DNA of 64,000 nt from Symbiodinium natans. Lineage: Eukaryota > Sar > Dinophyceae > Suessiales > Symbiodiniaceae. Position 1 is the first letter of the stretch. Each line of letters starts with the position of its first letter. Below, piece after piece: positions 33,098 through 44,979 of the stretch. The stretch is from assembly GCA_905221605.1 (NCBI GenBank), contig CAJNDS010001569.1, positions 719,442 to 783,441 of the forward strand, given 5' to 3'. The notes beneath the pieces were generated by a model. That model saw only the letters and a list, made by a program, of their open reading frames with translations, made no database searches and was not told the DNA's origin. The position numbers and the translations under genes are program-made.

Positions 33098-36000
33098 CCT
33101 TGGATCCTCAAGCGTTGGACTGTCGCTGCGAAGACTGGAGGCCACTGCAGCTTTTGCCGTCGGGCGCACGCCGCCACATGGCTCTGAGACAGGGTTTGGT
33201 GGTTTAGGGGTAAGGGTTGGGATGTTCCCCCTTATACTAAGAGTCCTTAATTAATAGGGAGTATAGTAAACCCCCCCCAGTATAATTCCTACTAAGGCCT
33301 GGTAGCATAAGAGGGTCTTCGGGCTGAAGGGCTTGAAGGCCTTTAAGGGTTTCAAGGTTTTCGGTTGGGCTTTTTTAGTGTTTAGGGTTCGGGTTTCTTT
33401 CTGGGCCCCTGAAAATTCATGAGTCGCTATAGCAGCGATTGAGAAATTCTGACTGTTTATGTAGGGGGGCGGGGGTGTTCTACATTAACATGCCCAGCAC
33501 CAATGTTAGCAGCAGGAGCAGGAGCCAGCCAAAGGCTCAAGAAGGAGAACACCGGCCACATAGGAGTACCATTTTGTCAAATCTGTGGAGGTTATGAGAG
33601 TGAGGAGTCGAGTATGTTGGGGGTATATGGGGGGTACCCCTAAGGTGCAACCCTACTCTTATAACGGCCCCTGACACCCCCAAGCCTAAAGAAACCAAGC
33701 CCTAAAGCCTGAACGCCAAACCCTGAACCCTCAAGCCCAAACTCTGAACCTTGAACCCTGAACCCGTAAATCCCAAACCCTGAGCCCGAAGTCCGAACCC
33801 TGAACCCTAAACCCTGCACCCTCAATCCTGTTTTTAAACCCTGAACCCTAAACCCCACCGTCCCCCTGCAGCCCTGCAGCACCCTAAAACCTTTACGCCC
33901 ATGAGTGGCCTGAGGTTGCCCCCTAATCCTGAAGCCCCAAACCGTTCCGAAACGTTGTATTGTGTAGTTGATTGTCCTTCATGCCCTAAAACCTAAAACC
34001 CCAATCCCTAAAAACTTGATTCCTGATCTGCTATACCCTGCAGCCCTACAGCCCCCGAGCAAAACCCGAAGATCGAGATGGAGATACTGCTCTCCACTGC
34101 CCAGGCTGCCTTTGCCTCCTACGTCACCGCGCGCGGCTGAGAAGCTAGGATTTATTGGGGTTTTAGGGTTTAGGGTTTAGGGTTAGGGGTTAGGGTTTAG
34201 GGTTTAGGGTTTAGGGCTTAGGGCTTAGGGCTTAGGGTTTAGGGTTTAGGGTTTAGGGTTTAGGGTCGGTTTTCAAGGGTTGGCCTGTGGCTTTGGCGGG
34301 TTCCGTAGCCTGGCTGAAGCTGGTAGATCTTGCAAAATGAGCCCTAAACTCCAAACCCTTGGCACCTCAAACCCTAAACCCTAAACCCTAAACCCTAAAC
34401 CCTAAACCCTAAATCCTAAACCCTAAACCCTAAACCCTAAACCCTAAACCCTAACCCTAAACCCTAAACCCCAAACCCTGAAGATGTGAGTTGGTGGGGT
34501 CTGGCTACATAGTGTTGGAGAGGGGTACTAGACAGGAGTCATCTTAGAAACTCCTGACATCCCGAAGCCGATCATGAGTTCGGCATAGCTACTTGAGAGG
34601 TTGATTGGCGCGACAAGTGGCACTGCGTGCCGCAACCAGACTCCCTAAACCCTCAACCCGAAACCTTTGCCACCCTCCTGGACAAGACAGGGCCAGGAAG
34701 CTTGGCCGGGTAGGCGTAGGGTCACCGGGGGGCTTGGGGGACTCGAATGTTGAAGGTTCAGTTACTGGGATCAGGGTTTAGGGCTCTGGGTTGCGGGTTT
34801 CGGATTAACACAGGGGGCCGTGGCTGAGCTTGCTGATGCTCGCTCATGTTCACGCAGCATAAGATTGCGGATGTACTTTCAACCGCTCTTTGCACACTCC
34901 CGAATAAAGTGCGTAGTACAGAGCCTGTTTGCTTCTTGCAGTCCGCTCAAACTTCAAGCTTCAACCCTAAACCCTAAACCCCAAACCCTAAACCCTAAGC
35001 CCTGGTCCATGAAGCTTGGACCCAGAGGTGCCCACTGCGGCAGTTGAAAGGCTCAAGGCTCTCCGTCTGCAGTCTTTGAGGTTTCGTTACCAATAAAATT
35101 CGAAAGAGATTTTTTGGGTAGCTTATTAGTGTTACCTAGTTGTGAATAGGTTGTTTGTGGTCTAGGGCTCAGGATGTGCTGTTTCGGGTGACGCTTGAAT
35201 GTTCAAGGTTCAGGACACGGACCTTGCTTGTTGTGCTTTTGGGGGGGGAACGAAAAGGGTCAAGGCGGAGGGATCCTCAAACATCCCTACGTTGCAGTGG
35301 TAGGGTCGGGGTTGTTCGCTACTGTGATTCAGTTTTTTGGGGGCTTCAAGACCTGGAGCAACCCTAAACCCTAAACCCTAAACCCTAAACCCTAAACCCT
35401 AAACCCTAAACCCTAAACCCTAAACCCTAAACCCTAAACCTAAACCGCACTAGAGAAACCTCGAGCTGCCTCCCCCTTGCAAAGGCCTCCGGAGGCATCC
35501 CTGAAGGCTCACATTGGAACGGCAGCATACAGTTGTTTACCTCCTGCCCTGAAGCCCACGAGCCCAAGCCTTAAACCCTAAACCCTAAACCCTAAACCCT
35601 AAACCCTAAACCCTAAACCCTAAACCCTAAACCCTAAACCCTAAACCCTAAACCCTAAACCCTAAACCCTAACCCTAAACCCTAACAAAAAGCCTGCGGA
35701 CGAGACAGGGCTCGGACTTGGTCGAAGCTCGTCGGGATCGATGTAAGCACCTCGACGCGGACGTCCTGAGGCCGGTGCGCAGGTTTAGGGTTTAGGGTTT
35801 AGGGTTTAGGGTTTAGGGCTTAGGGTTTGGGGTTTGGGGTTTAGGGTTTAGGGTTTAGGGTTTAGGGTTTAGGGTTTAGGGTTCAGGGTTCAGGGTTCAG
35901 GGTCTAGGGTCTAGGGTCTAGGGTTTAGGGTTTAGGGTTTAGGGTTTAGGGTTTAGGGTTTAGGGCCTCTCGGCTTGAGGAGACCAGGTTTAGAGTAGTT

Positions 36001-36793
36001 AAGGGTTTGAGGGTTTTTAGGCTTTGAGGGCTTTAGGTTTGAGGCTTCACGGTTTAAGGGTTTAGGCTTTAGGTAAGAGTTTAAGCATTGTGCCGAGGAA
36101 CGATCCACGTCATTCTCCTATGCGATGGTTCTGTTTGGGGAATGCGGGCCGAATTCAACCGAGCCCTTAAAGCCTTCAATCTCGAAGTTTAGGAGCAGGG
36201 GCTTCCCCCAAACCTAAGGGTCAGTCAGCCCACAATTTGGTATCCTAAACCCCAAACCCTAAACCCGAACACCTTTACAGACCCTAAGGCCTAATCCCTA
36301 AACCCTAAGCCGTAAATCCCAAGTCCTAAACCCTAAACCCTAAGCCCCAAATCCTAAGCCCTAAACCCTTGGACTGTGGCCCAACAGCGCGTGTATCTTG
36401 AGCCCGCCACCCAAAAGGCTGAATGAAAGTGCGGGACGAGAATCTCCTCCACTAAAGCTTGGACATGCTTCCCTAAACCCTATATCCTAAGCCCTAAACC
36501 CTAAACCCTAAACCCTAAATCCTGAATCCTGAATCCTGAACCCTAGCTGCCTCAGGGTCTTCTGCGGCAAGTGCTTCTCCTCCTTGGCCATGCTTCCCAA
36601 GGCTGGGATTCGAGGTTGAAGGCTTGCTTGGGGCTTCGGAGATCTCGTTGAACTGGGAGCTTCTGTTTAGGGTTTAGGGTTTAGGGTTTCGGGTTTAGGG
36701 TCTAGGGCCATTTAGAAAACCTAGAAAACACATGTTCTCGGCCTGTGGTATAGTTCACAGCGTCAAGATTGTGCGCTTTGCTAAAGCCTCTGC
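33098..36793 (+). CDS. Series of coding-like islands, unknown gene(s)
   Basis: 33098-33190 (SVGLSLRRLEATAAFAVG), 33485-33590 (ATG 33491; MPSTNVSSRSRSQPKAQE, ggag|gttatg donor), 34055-34140 (PEQNPKIEMEILLSTAQ, cag|gctgcc GC donor, or to TGA), 34280-34347 (GWPVALAGSVAWLKLVDL then TGA), 34657-34705 (TFATLLDKTGPGSLAG, gg|gtaggc), 34857-34940 (HKIADVLSTALCTLPNKV), 35692-35782 (GSDLVEARRDRCKHLDAD, cgcag|gtttag; CCCTAAA before, TTTAGGG after), 36085-36215 (EERSTSFSYAMVLFGECG), 36550-36668 (FPRLGFEVEGLLGASEIS) and 36702-36793 (MFSACGIVHSVKIVRFAK, gcg|gtgagc donor; an RRM-like beta2 is conceivable). Families and phase links not established. Confidence 0.3.
33219..33314. mobile_element. MITE family M2 copy
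   Basis: gggatgttcccccttatact..aagagtccttaat ... cctactaaggcctggtagcataagaggg; the right end is degraded. Confidence 0.75.
34155..34485. repeat. TTTAGGG array (34155-34265) and CCCTAAA array (34370-34485)
   Basis: About 15 units each, on either side of a 100-bp island that ends in a possible stop-bearing exon. Here the order is TTTAGGG first, CCCTAAA second, as expected within or across one intron. Confidence 0.9.
35360..35965. repeat. Three telomere-type arrays with two islands
   Basis: CCCTAAA at 35360-35440 and 35575-35685; TTTAGGG at 35785-35965 with TTCAGGG and TCTAGGG sub-blocks. Islands 35445-35570 (LEKPRAASPLQRPPEASL) and 35692-35782 lie between them. Confidence 0.95.
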
Positions 36794-37143
36794 GGTGAGC
36801 CCCAAAGCCCCGCACATCGCTAAAAATCTGAACATCCCTAAACTTAGATTCGATCCCGAAAAGATGAGCATTTCCCAAAATAGGAGGTCCCCCCAACACT
36901 GTAGGGGTCGGAATACTTACGAACCCCCCCCCCCCCCCTCCCCCCCGGCAAAAAAAAAAGTCCTGTCGAATTTTTTTACGGCCCCCGAATAATAACCCCC
37001 CCCCCCCTCCAAAGGTCGGCATACCCCCCTAAACCCTAAGCCATAAACCCTAAACCCCAACAAAAAAAAAAAGGTCGGCAAGGAGGTCCACATCTGTGCC
37101 GGCTCACTGGAGGCACAAAGGGCACCTCTAGGGTGGGGGCATG

Positions 37144-37230
37144 CGGGGGTTTGCGAAAATGGGCGGATCCCTTAGGATTCCCCTTATAATCAGGACCCGC
37201 ATAAGGTACCCTCAATTTCGAAACACCCCG
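37144..37230. mobile_element. MITE family M3 copy
   Basis: Cgggggtttgcgaaaatggg ... ataaggtaccctcaatttcgaaacacccc. Confidence 0.65.
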
Positions 37231-37551
37231 TGTAGTGATTCAGCGTTTAGAACTTTGTGTTTTGGAGGGGGATTTGGGCGCTCCGGTGCTATGACCACGG
37301 ACCGCAGCCGATCTTTGAAGTAATGTCCACAAACGAACTACCTTCCCCAAGCCCGACACTTTAATCTAACTCCTATAAACCTTACAGAAACAGCCGTAGA
37401 TCGAGCCCCTACCCCACAAACTCGGTTTAGTGCTTCCGGTTTTTTACGAGTCCATTGAGCCTCCTAATTGAACCATGACACCCTGAAGAACTCAAAGACT
37501 CGCAGCCCTAAACAATTCTGCTGCCGGCGTGGACCCAAACAGTGAGAGACC

Positions 37552-38192
37552 ATGGGGACACGAAAGAGCGCTCCAATGGTCCAAGGCACCAGAGCCCCGA
37601 AGTCCAAAAGCGAGGACGGTTTCGCATTTGGCGAACTTTGCCCTCAAAAAGACAATAGATTCGAGGACGGCGAGCGGGGTTACGCTAGCACCTGGGCGAG
37701 AGCGCCCTTGTCTTCCAAAAAGCGAGCAGGCCTCGAGAAGATCGCATGGTCCAGGCTGCGTGCGCCGGCACGGCAACATTTACCTACACCGCTTCCTCTG
37801 CACGTTGGAGCCCTCTTGTGTTGACACACTGATTGGAGACCCGATCCATCTCTCAGTGGCCTGATTCTGATACAGATTTCGCATTCCCCCTCGCGTCGGC
37901 TAGAGGCCCGATAAACCTAAGAACTAAACCCGGACTTAACGCCGTGCTGGGAGTCCGAGAATCTGCCGCCGGTGCACAGCTTCGTGCCTTGGTGGGAGCC
38001 CCAGTAAGTACGGGGGGTTTAGTGGGGTGTAGAGCTGAGGGAGCAGGGGGTGTGGGGTTTGGGGGTCTGGGCCTAGGCTCAGAGAAAGGCCGCATCTTGG
38101 CACGTCTAGGCTGCGCGCGCGAAACCCCACATGTTTTTCAAAACTTGAATCCTGAAGAGCACAGGGTTTCAGGGTTTGTGGCTTTCGCTTGA
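37552..38192 (+). CDS. Overlapping open frames, unknown
   Basis: ATG frame 37552-37824 (MGTRKSAPMVQGTRAPKS ... DGFAFGELCPQKDNRFED ... ) of 90 codons. A longer frame at 37529-37864 overlaps it, and a further + frame covers 37833-38192. Codon pattern favours the 37552 frame. No telomere repeats occur in this 900-bp stretch, unlike its surroundings. No family recognised. Confidence 0.35.
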
Positions 38193-38449
38193 TCGAGGTT
38201 GAGTTGAGGGTTTGGAGGGCCTAGAGGTTTTGGAGCCTCGAGTTTTTTTTTCCAAACGCCCCTGAGACTGAGACTTGGGCACATACCGATAACCAGGTTC
38301 CGGGTTTCGCTTTTTGCAGGCTATGGTTTGGACTGTATCAACTCTAAGACTTGATTTGATCCCTATCCCTGCTTACCCAACACCCTAAAGTTCAAAACCC
38401 TGACTCACAAAACATCCCCATAAAGCTTCAACACCCTACCCTAACCCCG

Positions 38450-38548
38450 CCCCCCCCCCCCCCCTAATAATGAATAGCCCGAACCCTAACTCCCCCCAAC
38501 TCCCCCCCCCGCCAAAAAAAAATAAAATAAAAAATAACACAACAACAC

Positions 38549-38615
<67 letters not shown>

Positions 38616-38617
38616 AC

Positions 38618-38695
<78 letters not shown>

Positions 38696-38745
38696 ACCTA
38701 AACCCCCCTAACTAACGTCCCTCCCCCCCCCCCCCCCCCCCCCCC
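38450..38745. repeat. (AAC)n microsatellite between two C tracts
   Basis: C run at about 38450-38464, A-rich spacer, (AAC)n from 38540 to 38697 with a few CACAAC interruptions, then a C run of about 20 at 38724-38745. The poly-Asn, poly-Thr and poly-Cys/Leu frames are artefacts. Confidence 0.95.
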
Positions 38746-38789
38746 AACAAAAAACAGCCTTAGAATTCCGCCGCTAGGTGCCAGCAGGA

Positions 38790-38872
38790 GGCCCCGCCCT
38801 TCCTTGGATTCGTGCCGGCCACGAAGAAGGAGAAGCAGAAGGACCCGGTGCTCTTACATAAAACAACTCTCC
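38790..38872 (+). CDS. Exon-like island, unknown
   Basis: Acceptor cagcag|gaggcc, frame EAPPFLGFVPATKKEKQK then DPVLL, and a possible donor cccg|gtgctc. Charged, well-formed codons. Confidence 0.4.
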
Positions 38873-39059
38873 AGGGAACATGTATCACATTGTTCTTTAT
38901 GATTGGTATAGTTTCGAACCTTCTGGGCAAAGTTAGGGTTTCAGGGGTACAGGGTTTAGAGCTTTCAGGGTTTCAGGGTTCTCGGGTGTAGCTTTAGAGC
39001 TTTTGGGCTGATAGGGCTTTAGGGTTTCAGGGTGCAGGTTTGTTGCATGTAATTCGGGG

Positions 39060-39185
39060 AGGTGCTCGATTTTTTCGGACTTCGGAGATGGGGTTTCGAC
39101 TTTTTGGTAGGAAGTAGGTGTTGAACGCTGTCCAGAGCTGATTGGTCCACATGTCGGCTCCTTCCATCTTGGGCATCTCTGACAT
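39060..39185 (-). CDS. Minus-strand exon candidate with ATG
   Basis: On the minus strand an ATG at 39185 opens MSEMPKMEGADMWTNQLW and TAFNTYFLPKSRNPISEV without a stop for over 40 codons, with strong composition. The plus strand is stopped several times. It would be an isolated minus-strand gene start. Confidence 0.35.
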
Positions 39186-39393
39186 GGTTTGGAAACCCTA
39201 AACCCTAAACCCTAAATAACCCTAAACCCTGAACCCTAAACCCTAAACCCTACAAACCCCAACCCCAAGATCGACGCTTGCCGTCAGTGGGCTTTTCGCA
39301 TACAATGCGCTTGTCTGAGCTCTAGAAGCCCCCCCCATGGCCTTTCTGAAACCGATAGCACTAGCCTAAAGTCCAGGGTTTAGGGCTTAGGGT

Positions 39394-40433
39394 TTGATAC
39401 TCGGAAGCATTAGCACGCAATGGGCATATTTTCCCTACTGTTCGGTATCTGTATTTTGGCATGGTGCCAAGACGATCACACTGACGACAACATACCCGGA
39501 CCATACTCTCCTTGCATCCGACAACTGGGCGCTACAGGACTTGAAAACCCTAAACCCTAAACCCCAAACCCCCAAACCCTAAACCCTTGAGTAGTCCGAT
39601 AATACCATCATGTTCGTTATTATTATTTTTTTTTTTTGAGTGCTTGGAGTTTGGAGCGGAGCAGCGCTCCTTCACTTTTCATTTTCGGGGGGGGGGGGGG
39701 GGGCGTATGCCCAAATCCCCTGAACCCTGGACCCTAGACACTAAACCCTAAACCCTGAACCCTAACCCTAAACCCTAAACCCTAAACCCTAAAAAACCCT
39801 CATGACAAGAAGGCCCCTGGGTTCCGAAACCTTGACCCCATCACGTCGTCCAGGCCAGGCAAGCTTTGGCGGGACGAGGCCCCATTGGGGGGTTCATTGG
39901 TAACTTCGCCTAGGGTTTTAGGGTTTAGGGGTTGCGGTTTAGGGTTGAGGGTTTAGGGCTGAGGATTTGGGGTTTGGGGGTTTAGGGTTAGGGCCCCCAA
40001 GATTAATGGACATCTGCCGTAAGCTAGGACGCCCAGTAGCATCGCGTTTCAAACAGAAAGGGGTATCCTGGTTTCTCCTAGCTTCGTGGGAATCTAGTAC
40101 GCTGAACCCTGGAGCCCTGAACCCCTAAGCCGCCCAAAACCCCTAGCCAACCAATCCATGCATACTCCAGCCTGCCTTCCACGGTACAGTACCCTCGGGT
40201 TTATCATGTCTCCACTTGGCTTTGGGAGTCATGAGTTCTGGCCAGCATACTTGGGATTAGGGTTTTAGGGTTTGGGGCATGCAAGGTATGCAATAGACTT
40301 GAGGTGACCTTGGATCTCGATGACTCTTCTAAGTAGAGCTACGGTTACTGCTATTTGCAGTATGTTGCAAGCTACAAGTACTCATCAAGATCCAAGTGCC
40401 GCTCGCGTGTAGCCCGCGGGAGAGCGGATCGAC
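39394..40433 (+). CDS. Series of coding-like islands, unknown gene
   Basis: 39394-39545 (STQWAYFPYCSVSVFWHG), 39798-39912 (HDKKAPGFRNLDPITSSR then PGKLWRDEAPLGG), 39993-40105 (LMDICRKLGRPVASRFKQ) and 40352-40433 (ctatttgcag| acceptor; YVASYKYSSRSKCRSRVA). They may be upstream exons of the GFA/CENP-V-type gene or a separate gene. Confidence 0.3.
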
Positions 40434-40647
40434 GGGGTTTAGGGTTCTGGAGGGTTACAAGGCTTCAAGCCTTGCAGCTCCTTCCCTAAAATATCCAAAG
40501 CCCCAAGCCCCTAAGCCCGAAAGCCCGGGCCCCAAAAGCCCCCCATGCGGATCTGGTGCCAGCCCCTTAGCCTCACAGCCCTCCCTGCCCAAAGTTTTAG
40601 ATGTCTAAGCCCTGAACCCAAAGCCTTTAAGCCCCTAAAGCTGGAAG

Positions 40648-43600
40648 GTGCCATCAAGGTCGAAGGTGGCTGCAGCTGTGGCGGTTGCCGCTTCGCACTG
40701 CCCAGGCCACTGCAGTTTGGGATTTCTGCGTTGTATAGGGTTCGCCCCTCCATGCCGAACGTCCTAAGCCATCCCACAGGTTTCCCGAAGAGCTTCAGCA
40801 CTGCTACTGCAGCAGCTGTCGGAAGCCCCCCGGATGCAGCAAGTGCTATCATTTTTTGTTGGGTTTGTTTGGTGGTTTTGGAAGGGGGGGAGGAAGGAGC
40901 TGCTCCAAGGTTTTTTCGGGGTTCGGATCCCTTGGTGTTGCAGGGCCTTCAGATTTGTTTGTTTTGGCAACGCGTTTCGACCGTTTGGTACCCCCGTTAG
41001 TAGAGGTGTTGAGTAGCTGGGAGTTGAAGCCCAGGGGTGCTTCGAGTTAGTGGCTTTGGGGTTACCCAAAATAGCCATGGAAGCCGTGGTCTTCATGTCG
41101 TCTTTTCTTCACACAATGAGCAATGTTTGTGTGTGTATGTACCTGTACACATTCTGTGTATGTATGTGTATGTGTATATATATATATATATATAATATCT
41201 GCGTGTGTGTGTGTGTGTCTAAATCTCAATGACTTCTTTTGCTGCCTGGTGTACGTGCTTATCCATATCCCTAAACCCAAGGCCTCAATAAACCTAGAGC
41301 CAAAGCCCTGACAAGGCTTTCTGGCGCGGCCTGGCAGACCTGGATGCCTACTGAGGCAGGGATGATGTAGGGTTTCGGGCTTATGGATACTTAAGGCTAC
41401 GGTATTCACGTTTCAGAGCCTTTAGGGTCTTTTGTCGGGTGCAACTGCAGAGTGCGACCATTCCACAATTTGGTGTAAGGTTCCATGTGGGAAGGGGGGG
41501 GGGGGGGGGGGCGTGGGAGCCGATCATTCAACAAGTGCCACAGCTGTGTCAAAGGCGGCGCAGCGTGCTGCGTGCTGATAGCAGCAACAGCACTTGAACC
41601 GACATGGGCAGCTTCAGCAAAGACGAAGGGGCGCGACATATTTCCCCGACAGGATCATGTCCATGCGCTACCTAGGGAAGTGAGCTTCACAGAGACATGC
41701 CTGCAGTGTACCCTAAACTCAGGACGTCCCAAGACCCTTGGCTTCATTTCATGACCACCCTAAACCCTAAACGGCCCTAAACCCTGAATCCTATACCTCC
41801 CTTCAACATTCCGAAGCCAGGAGGGGCAGTTGAAATGGACTGCCAAGGCCGGCCCTGGCTGTTGGGAGAGGAGAGGGGAAGGACCCTGGCGGTACCCATA
41901 AAAAATCTTAAGTTTTAGGGTGTGTTTCTAGAGGGGTTGAGCACCCTTTCCATTGCTGGGGAACCTAGATAGAATTTAGGCTTTAGGTTGCGAAGGGGGT
42001 TTTCAGTAGGGGTTGCTTGTTTTTTGTTGGCCGTTCCTATGCGAAGCTTTGGGCGGTTTTGGACGGTGGGGTGTAAAATGTTCAGTCCGCAATGACTGAG
42101 GGGTTCCACGAACACAAGCTCGTGGACACTTGCTGTAGTGACTACACTGTGGCTTTGTAAAGCCTATCTTTACCCAAGCCATTCCGAAGCACCGGCACAT
42201 GAACTTCTTCTAAACGTCCAGCCCCAGCCCAAAAAGTTTGAAACTGACCTCCCAGCCCCCTCACTGTAAGTCCGGATAGCGAATCTCGGCTTTCGGGTGG
42301 GGTTTAGGTTTTAGGTTTTAGGGTTTAGGCTTTAGGGTTTAGGGCTCTTCGAAAGTTGCAAGTCGCGTGGCTTGTCCTCAACCGGAGAACTCCAGCTTCA
42401 TGCTGCATAGGCACTCACAGGCCTTAAGCCTTAAGCTTAAAACCCGGAAGCATCATAGCACTGAAAAGACAACCCTCTGTCAAACTGGGAACTGACTAGA
42501 TCTAGGATTTAGGATTTAGGGCTTCATCCTTTGAAGCCTAGGAAACCCCCAAAGCTTTAAACACGTGGGTCTGCGGTTACCTCCATTGCCGCGAGGTTGG
42601 GCTCAAGAAGGCCTGCGCACTCAGCACTGGGGCAGGGGGGGTGGGGGGGGGGGGGGGGGCGGAGGCTGGGAGGGGTGGGTGAGGGTTTCTTGAGATTGAG
42701 AGCGATCTGAGAAGGTTGCTGTACATCGCGGGCATCTGTTCTACCAGAGGTTGGCTGTAAGGAGTACGGTAGACTGTCATCGAAACGGAACAAAGGGTCC
42801 AGAGTATACACAAGGAGCATATAGAGCGTGTACTGTGAAATAGAAATCCAGAGCTAGAAAAGGTCCCCCCCATTTAACTGGGGACTGGGTTTGAGCTTGG
42901 TGTTAACTTCAAGTCATCCCTAAAAAGCCCTATGCAACTCATGGGTGTGTATATAATATATATATATATATACATACATACATATATATATATGCATTTA
43001 TTTATTTGTTTGTTTCTTTATTCTCTTTTTTAACTTATGGGTCCCTCTTCACCCTTAAACCTTAGTAGAAGGCTGACCCTCCTGGGGGTCCAGGACCGAT
43101 GGCAGAGTCCCAAAAACCTGACAGAGTGAAACTCGCAGACGTCGTAGATTATGCACATGGTAGAAGCGAGAGTAAACTGCGCATGTATGTAGATGTTGCT
43201 TCTTGCGTTATTGTATTCATGTTTGCATACATGCTTATATACATATACACACACATATGTACGGTGTTGTATGCAACATAGACGTATCAAGTTTGTGTGT
43301 ATGTACATGTTTAACATGGACTAACTGGATAGCCCCAGAGTTTCTATGTATGTGTTGTTCATTGTTTTCCTGCCTTAAGAAATGTATGGGGAACCGGAAT
43401 GAGGAATGCGGTATGCTCCCAATTACGAAGAGGGTGGGCCCTCGCCGCCCTCGCCTGAAACTTAAGTTGCTATTAAGCCGACCCTAGGGTCTAAGGGTTT
43501 AGGTTTGAAGCAGCAATCCGCCGAGGTTCGGACGACAAGCCACGCGAGGACTTTACAGACCGGGCTGACTGTGGATGGCTTCTTGCGGTCAATGATGTGA

Positions 43601-43953
43601 CGTGTCCTTGCAGGTCCGTTCTGCTGCAGCTGATGTAAACTGGAAAAGTAGTCACACAGATGCATTGAGCGCGCTCGAAGGAGCTGCGCAAGACGACATT
43701 CACCCTTAGCCCTTAGAACCTAAACGCTTTTACGGCTAAGCCCTAAGCCCCCAACCACGAACCTTTTTCCTGGTCGTAGGAGGCACGTGTGCACGAACTG
43801 TGGCGTGTTTATGACCATCGTTTACGATGAAGACGATGCGGCGACTCGATACATCTCGGGATAGAGAGCCTCAGTGATTCAGCTTCGGGTTGAGAGTGCT
43901 GTGCATAGTTGACTGACTTTTTCGGGGCAAGCTTGCAAGATCGCGAGTCCAAA
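40648..43953 (+). CDS. GFA/CENP-V-type zinc-binding protein
   Basis: Member of the glutathione-dependent formaldehyde-activating enzyme / CENP-V fold family, which binds zinc through conserved cysteines; the substrate here is unknown. Exons: 40648-40705 (VEGGCSCGGCRFALP), 40780-40824 (FPEELQHCYCSSCRK), 41316-41355 (LSGAAWQTWMPTE), 41821-41847 (EGQLKWTAK), 43614-43672 (VNWKSSHTDALSA), 43780 to about 43840 (RHVCTNCGVFMTIVYDED), and probably 43909-43953 (LTDFFGASLQDRES). The first six join in phase and give the family order C-x-C, C-x-C-x-x-C-R-x-x-S-G, W-x-P, C-x-x-C-G with all seven cysteines. Their five introns all start GC and end AG, with AG|G acceptors. A LPWNQKDKQVDEIS frame near 44651-44700 may be the last exon. 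The N-terminal start is not located. Confidence 0.75.
41494..41511. repeat. Poly-G tract
   Basis: Uninterrupted 18-nt G run in an intron of the GFA/CENP-V-type gene. Another lies at 42642-42659 (interrupted once just before). Confidence 0.9.
42093..42271 (+). CDS. Two coding-like islands inside the GFA gene region
   Basis: 42093-42158 (ATG; MTEGFHEHKLVDTCCSDY then TAA) and 42222-42271 (PQPKKFETDLPAPS, ending at tcact|gtaagtcc, a full GT consensus). They lie within the long intron between exons 4 and 5 of the GFA/CENP-V-type gene and are not needed for its frame, so they may be alternative exons or chance. Confidence 0.25.
42950..43020. repeat. (TA)n/TACATA tract
   Basis: AT microsatellite followed by tttatttgtttgtttctttatt. 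Confidence 0.9.
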
Positions 43954-44317
43954 GCCCTGAGCACCTTCCTAGCTTTGTGGCCTTCGGCGTAGATGAGTCA
44001 AGCCACTGGCGCGGATGGGGCCTAAACCGCCCTAAGCCCCAAACCCTTAGCCAGGGTTTGGGAGTCAAGGCTATGACTATGAGTGCTTGCAGGGATTCAG
44101 AGGGTCCCCCCCTAGTTGAGGAATGCTCCTTGAAGGGCGTACTCGGCTCACTTGGGGATGCCAAGTTTTCTTATTCCCTTGTTTTTGGGGTGTAGTTCCC
44201 TTTCTCAAGCCCAACAAGCAAATACGAGCGCCAGTTTTTGGTTCCTGGGGTATCTCGGCAAGGTTTGGGGCTTAGGAGTTTAGGAGACTCGGGTTTAAAC
44301 TGAGGGAGACTCGGAAA

Positions 44318-44389
44318 TATATGTTTTTTTAAATTTTGGGTACTTTACTTCCTAAGAAACAGCTGTAATTATAATTTCTGATAGGGTTC
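44318..44389. other. Intron-like segment related to acyltransferase intron 3
   Basis: See 16592-16681. It ends tttctgatag|g, an AG|G acceptor. Confidence 0.5.
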
Positions 44390-44401
44390 CAAGTTCAGTA
44401 T

Positions 44402-44497
44402 ATGCAGGGCTTTGGGAGCCTAGGTGTGGCCCTTGGCCGGCGCATTGGACGACTGCTACACAAAGGACTGCGCCAGCTCGCAGGGCTTCAGGCTTAA
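44402..44497 (+). CDS. Short ATG-initiated ORF, unknown
   Basis: MQGFGSLGVALGRRIGRL then LHKGLRQLAGLQA, TAA at 44495-44497: a basic amphipathic 31-residue frame. It begins 12 bp after the acceptor of the intron-like segment, so it is more likely part of an exon. Confidence 0.3.
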   Translation: MQGFGSLGVALGRRIGRLLHKGLRQLAGLQA

Positions 44498-44979
44498 GGG
44501 TTGACAAGTTGAAGGGCTTAAGGGGTACTGTAAGTTGAGGGTTTAGGGTTGTTGGGTTTCCTGTTCAAAGTGTAGGGTGCAGGGGTTCAGAAGAAGGCTT
44601 TGGGTTCTGGGCCCTTATTCCTAAATCCTAGCCTCGAGATTGCGCAAGATTGCCATGGAACCAGAAGGACAAGCAGGTGGACGAAATAAGCATCAACCCT
44701 CCTCCAATTCAATGTTCAAGAAGCCATTTTGCTTGGGGTCTACGTGGGGGGGCTGGGGGGGAGTTGGGGGGTGGTCCCAAATTCATGTCTTGTTTGGGCT
44801 GGTCCCTTTTGAAGAGAATCAGTCCTTTTGTCAAGATACGTATAAGGGTACAAGGGGCTCCCCATAATCTTACAGGCAAAGCCTGCACTCCCCAAGCCGC
44901 ACATGAGACACCACACCCTCCGAGCGAGAAGCCTTCAAACCTATTTGTGGGGGGAGGGGGCGGGGGAGCAGTCGGTAGT

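Noticed and set aside
3766-35965. Retrotransposon or reverse-transcriptase genes explaining the repeats
   Set aside because: No reverse transcriptase, integrase or transposase motif was recognised; the elements seen are short and non-autonomous.
38436-38715. Poly-Leu, poly-Asn, poly-Thr and poly-Cys ORFs
   Set aside because: Readings of the (AAC)n microsatellite on both strands.
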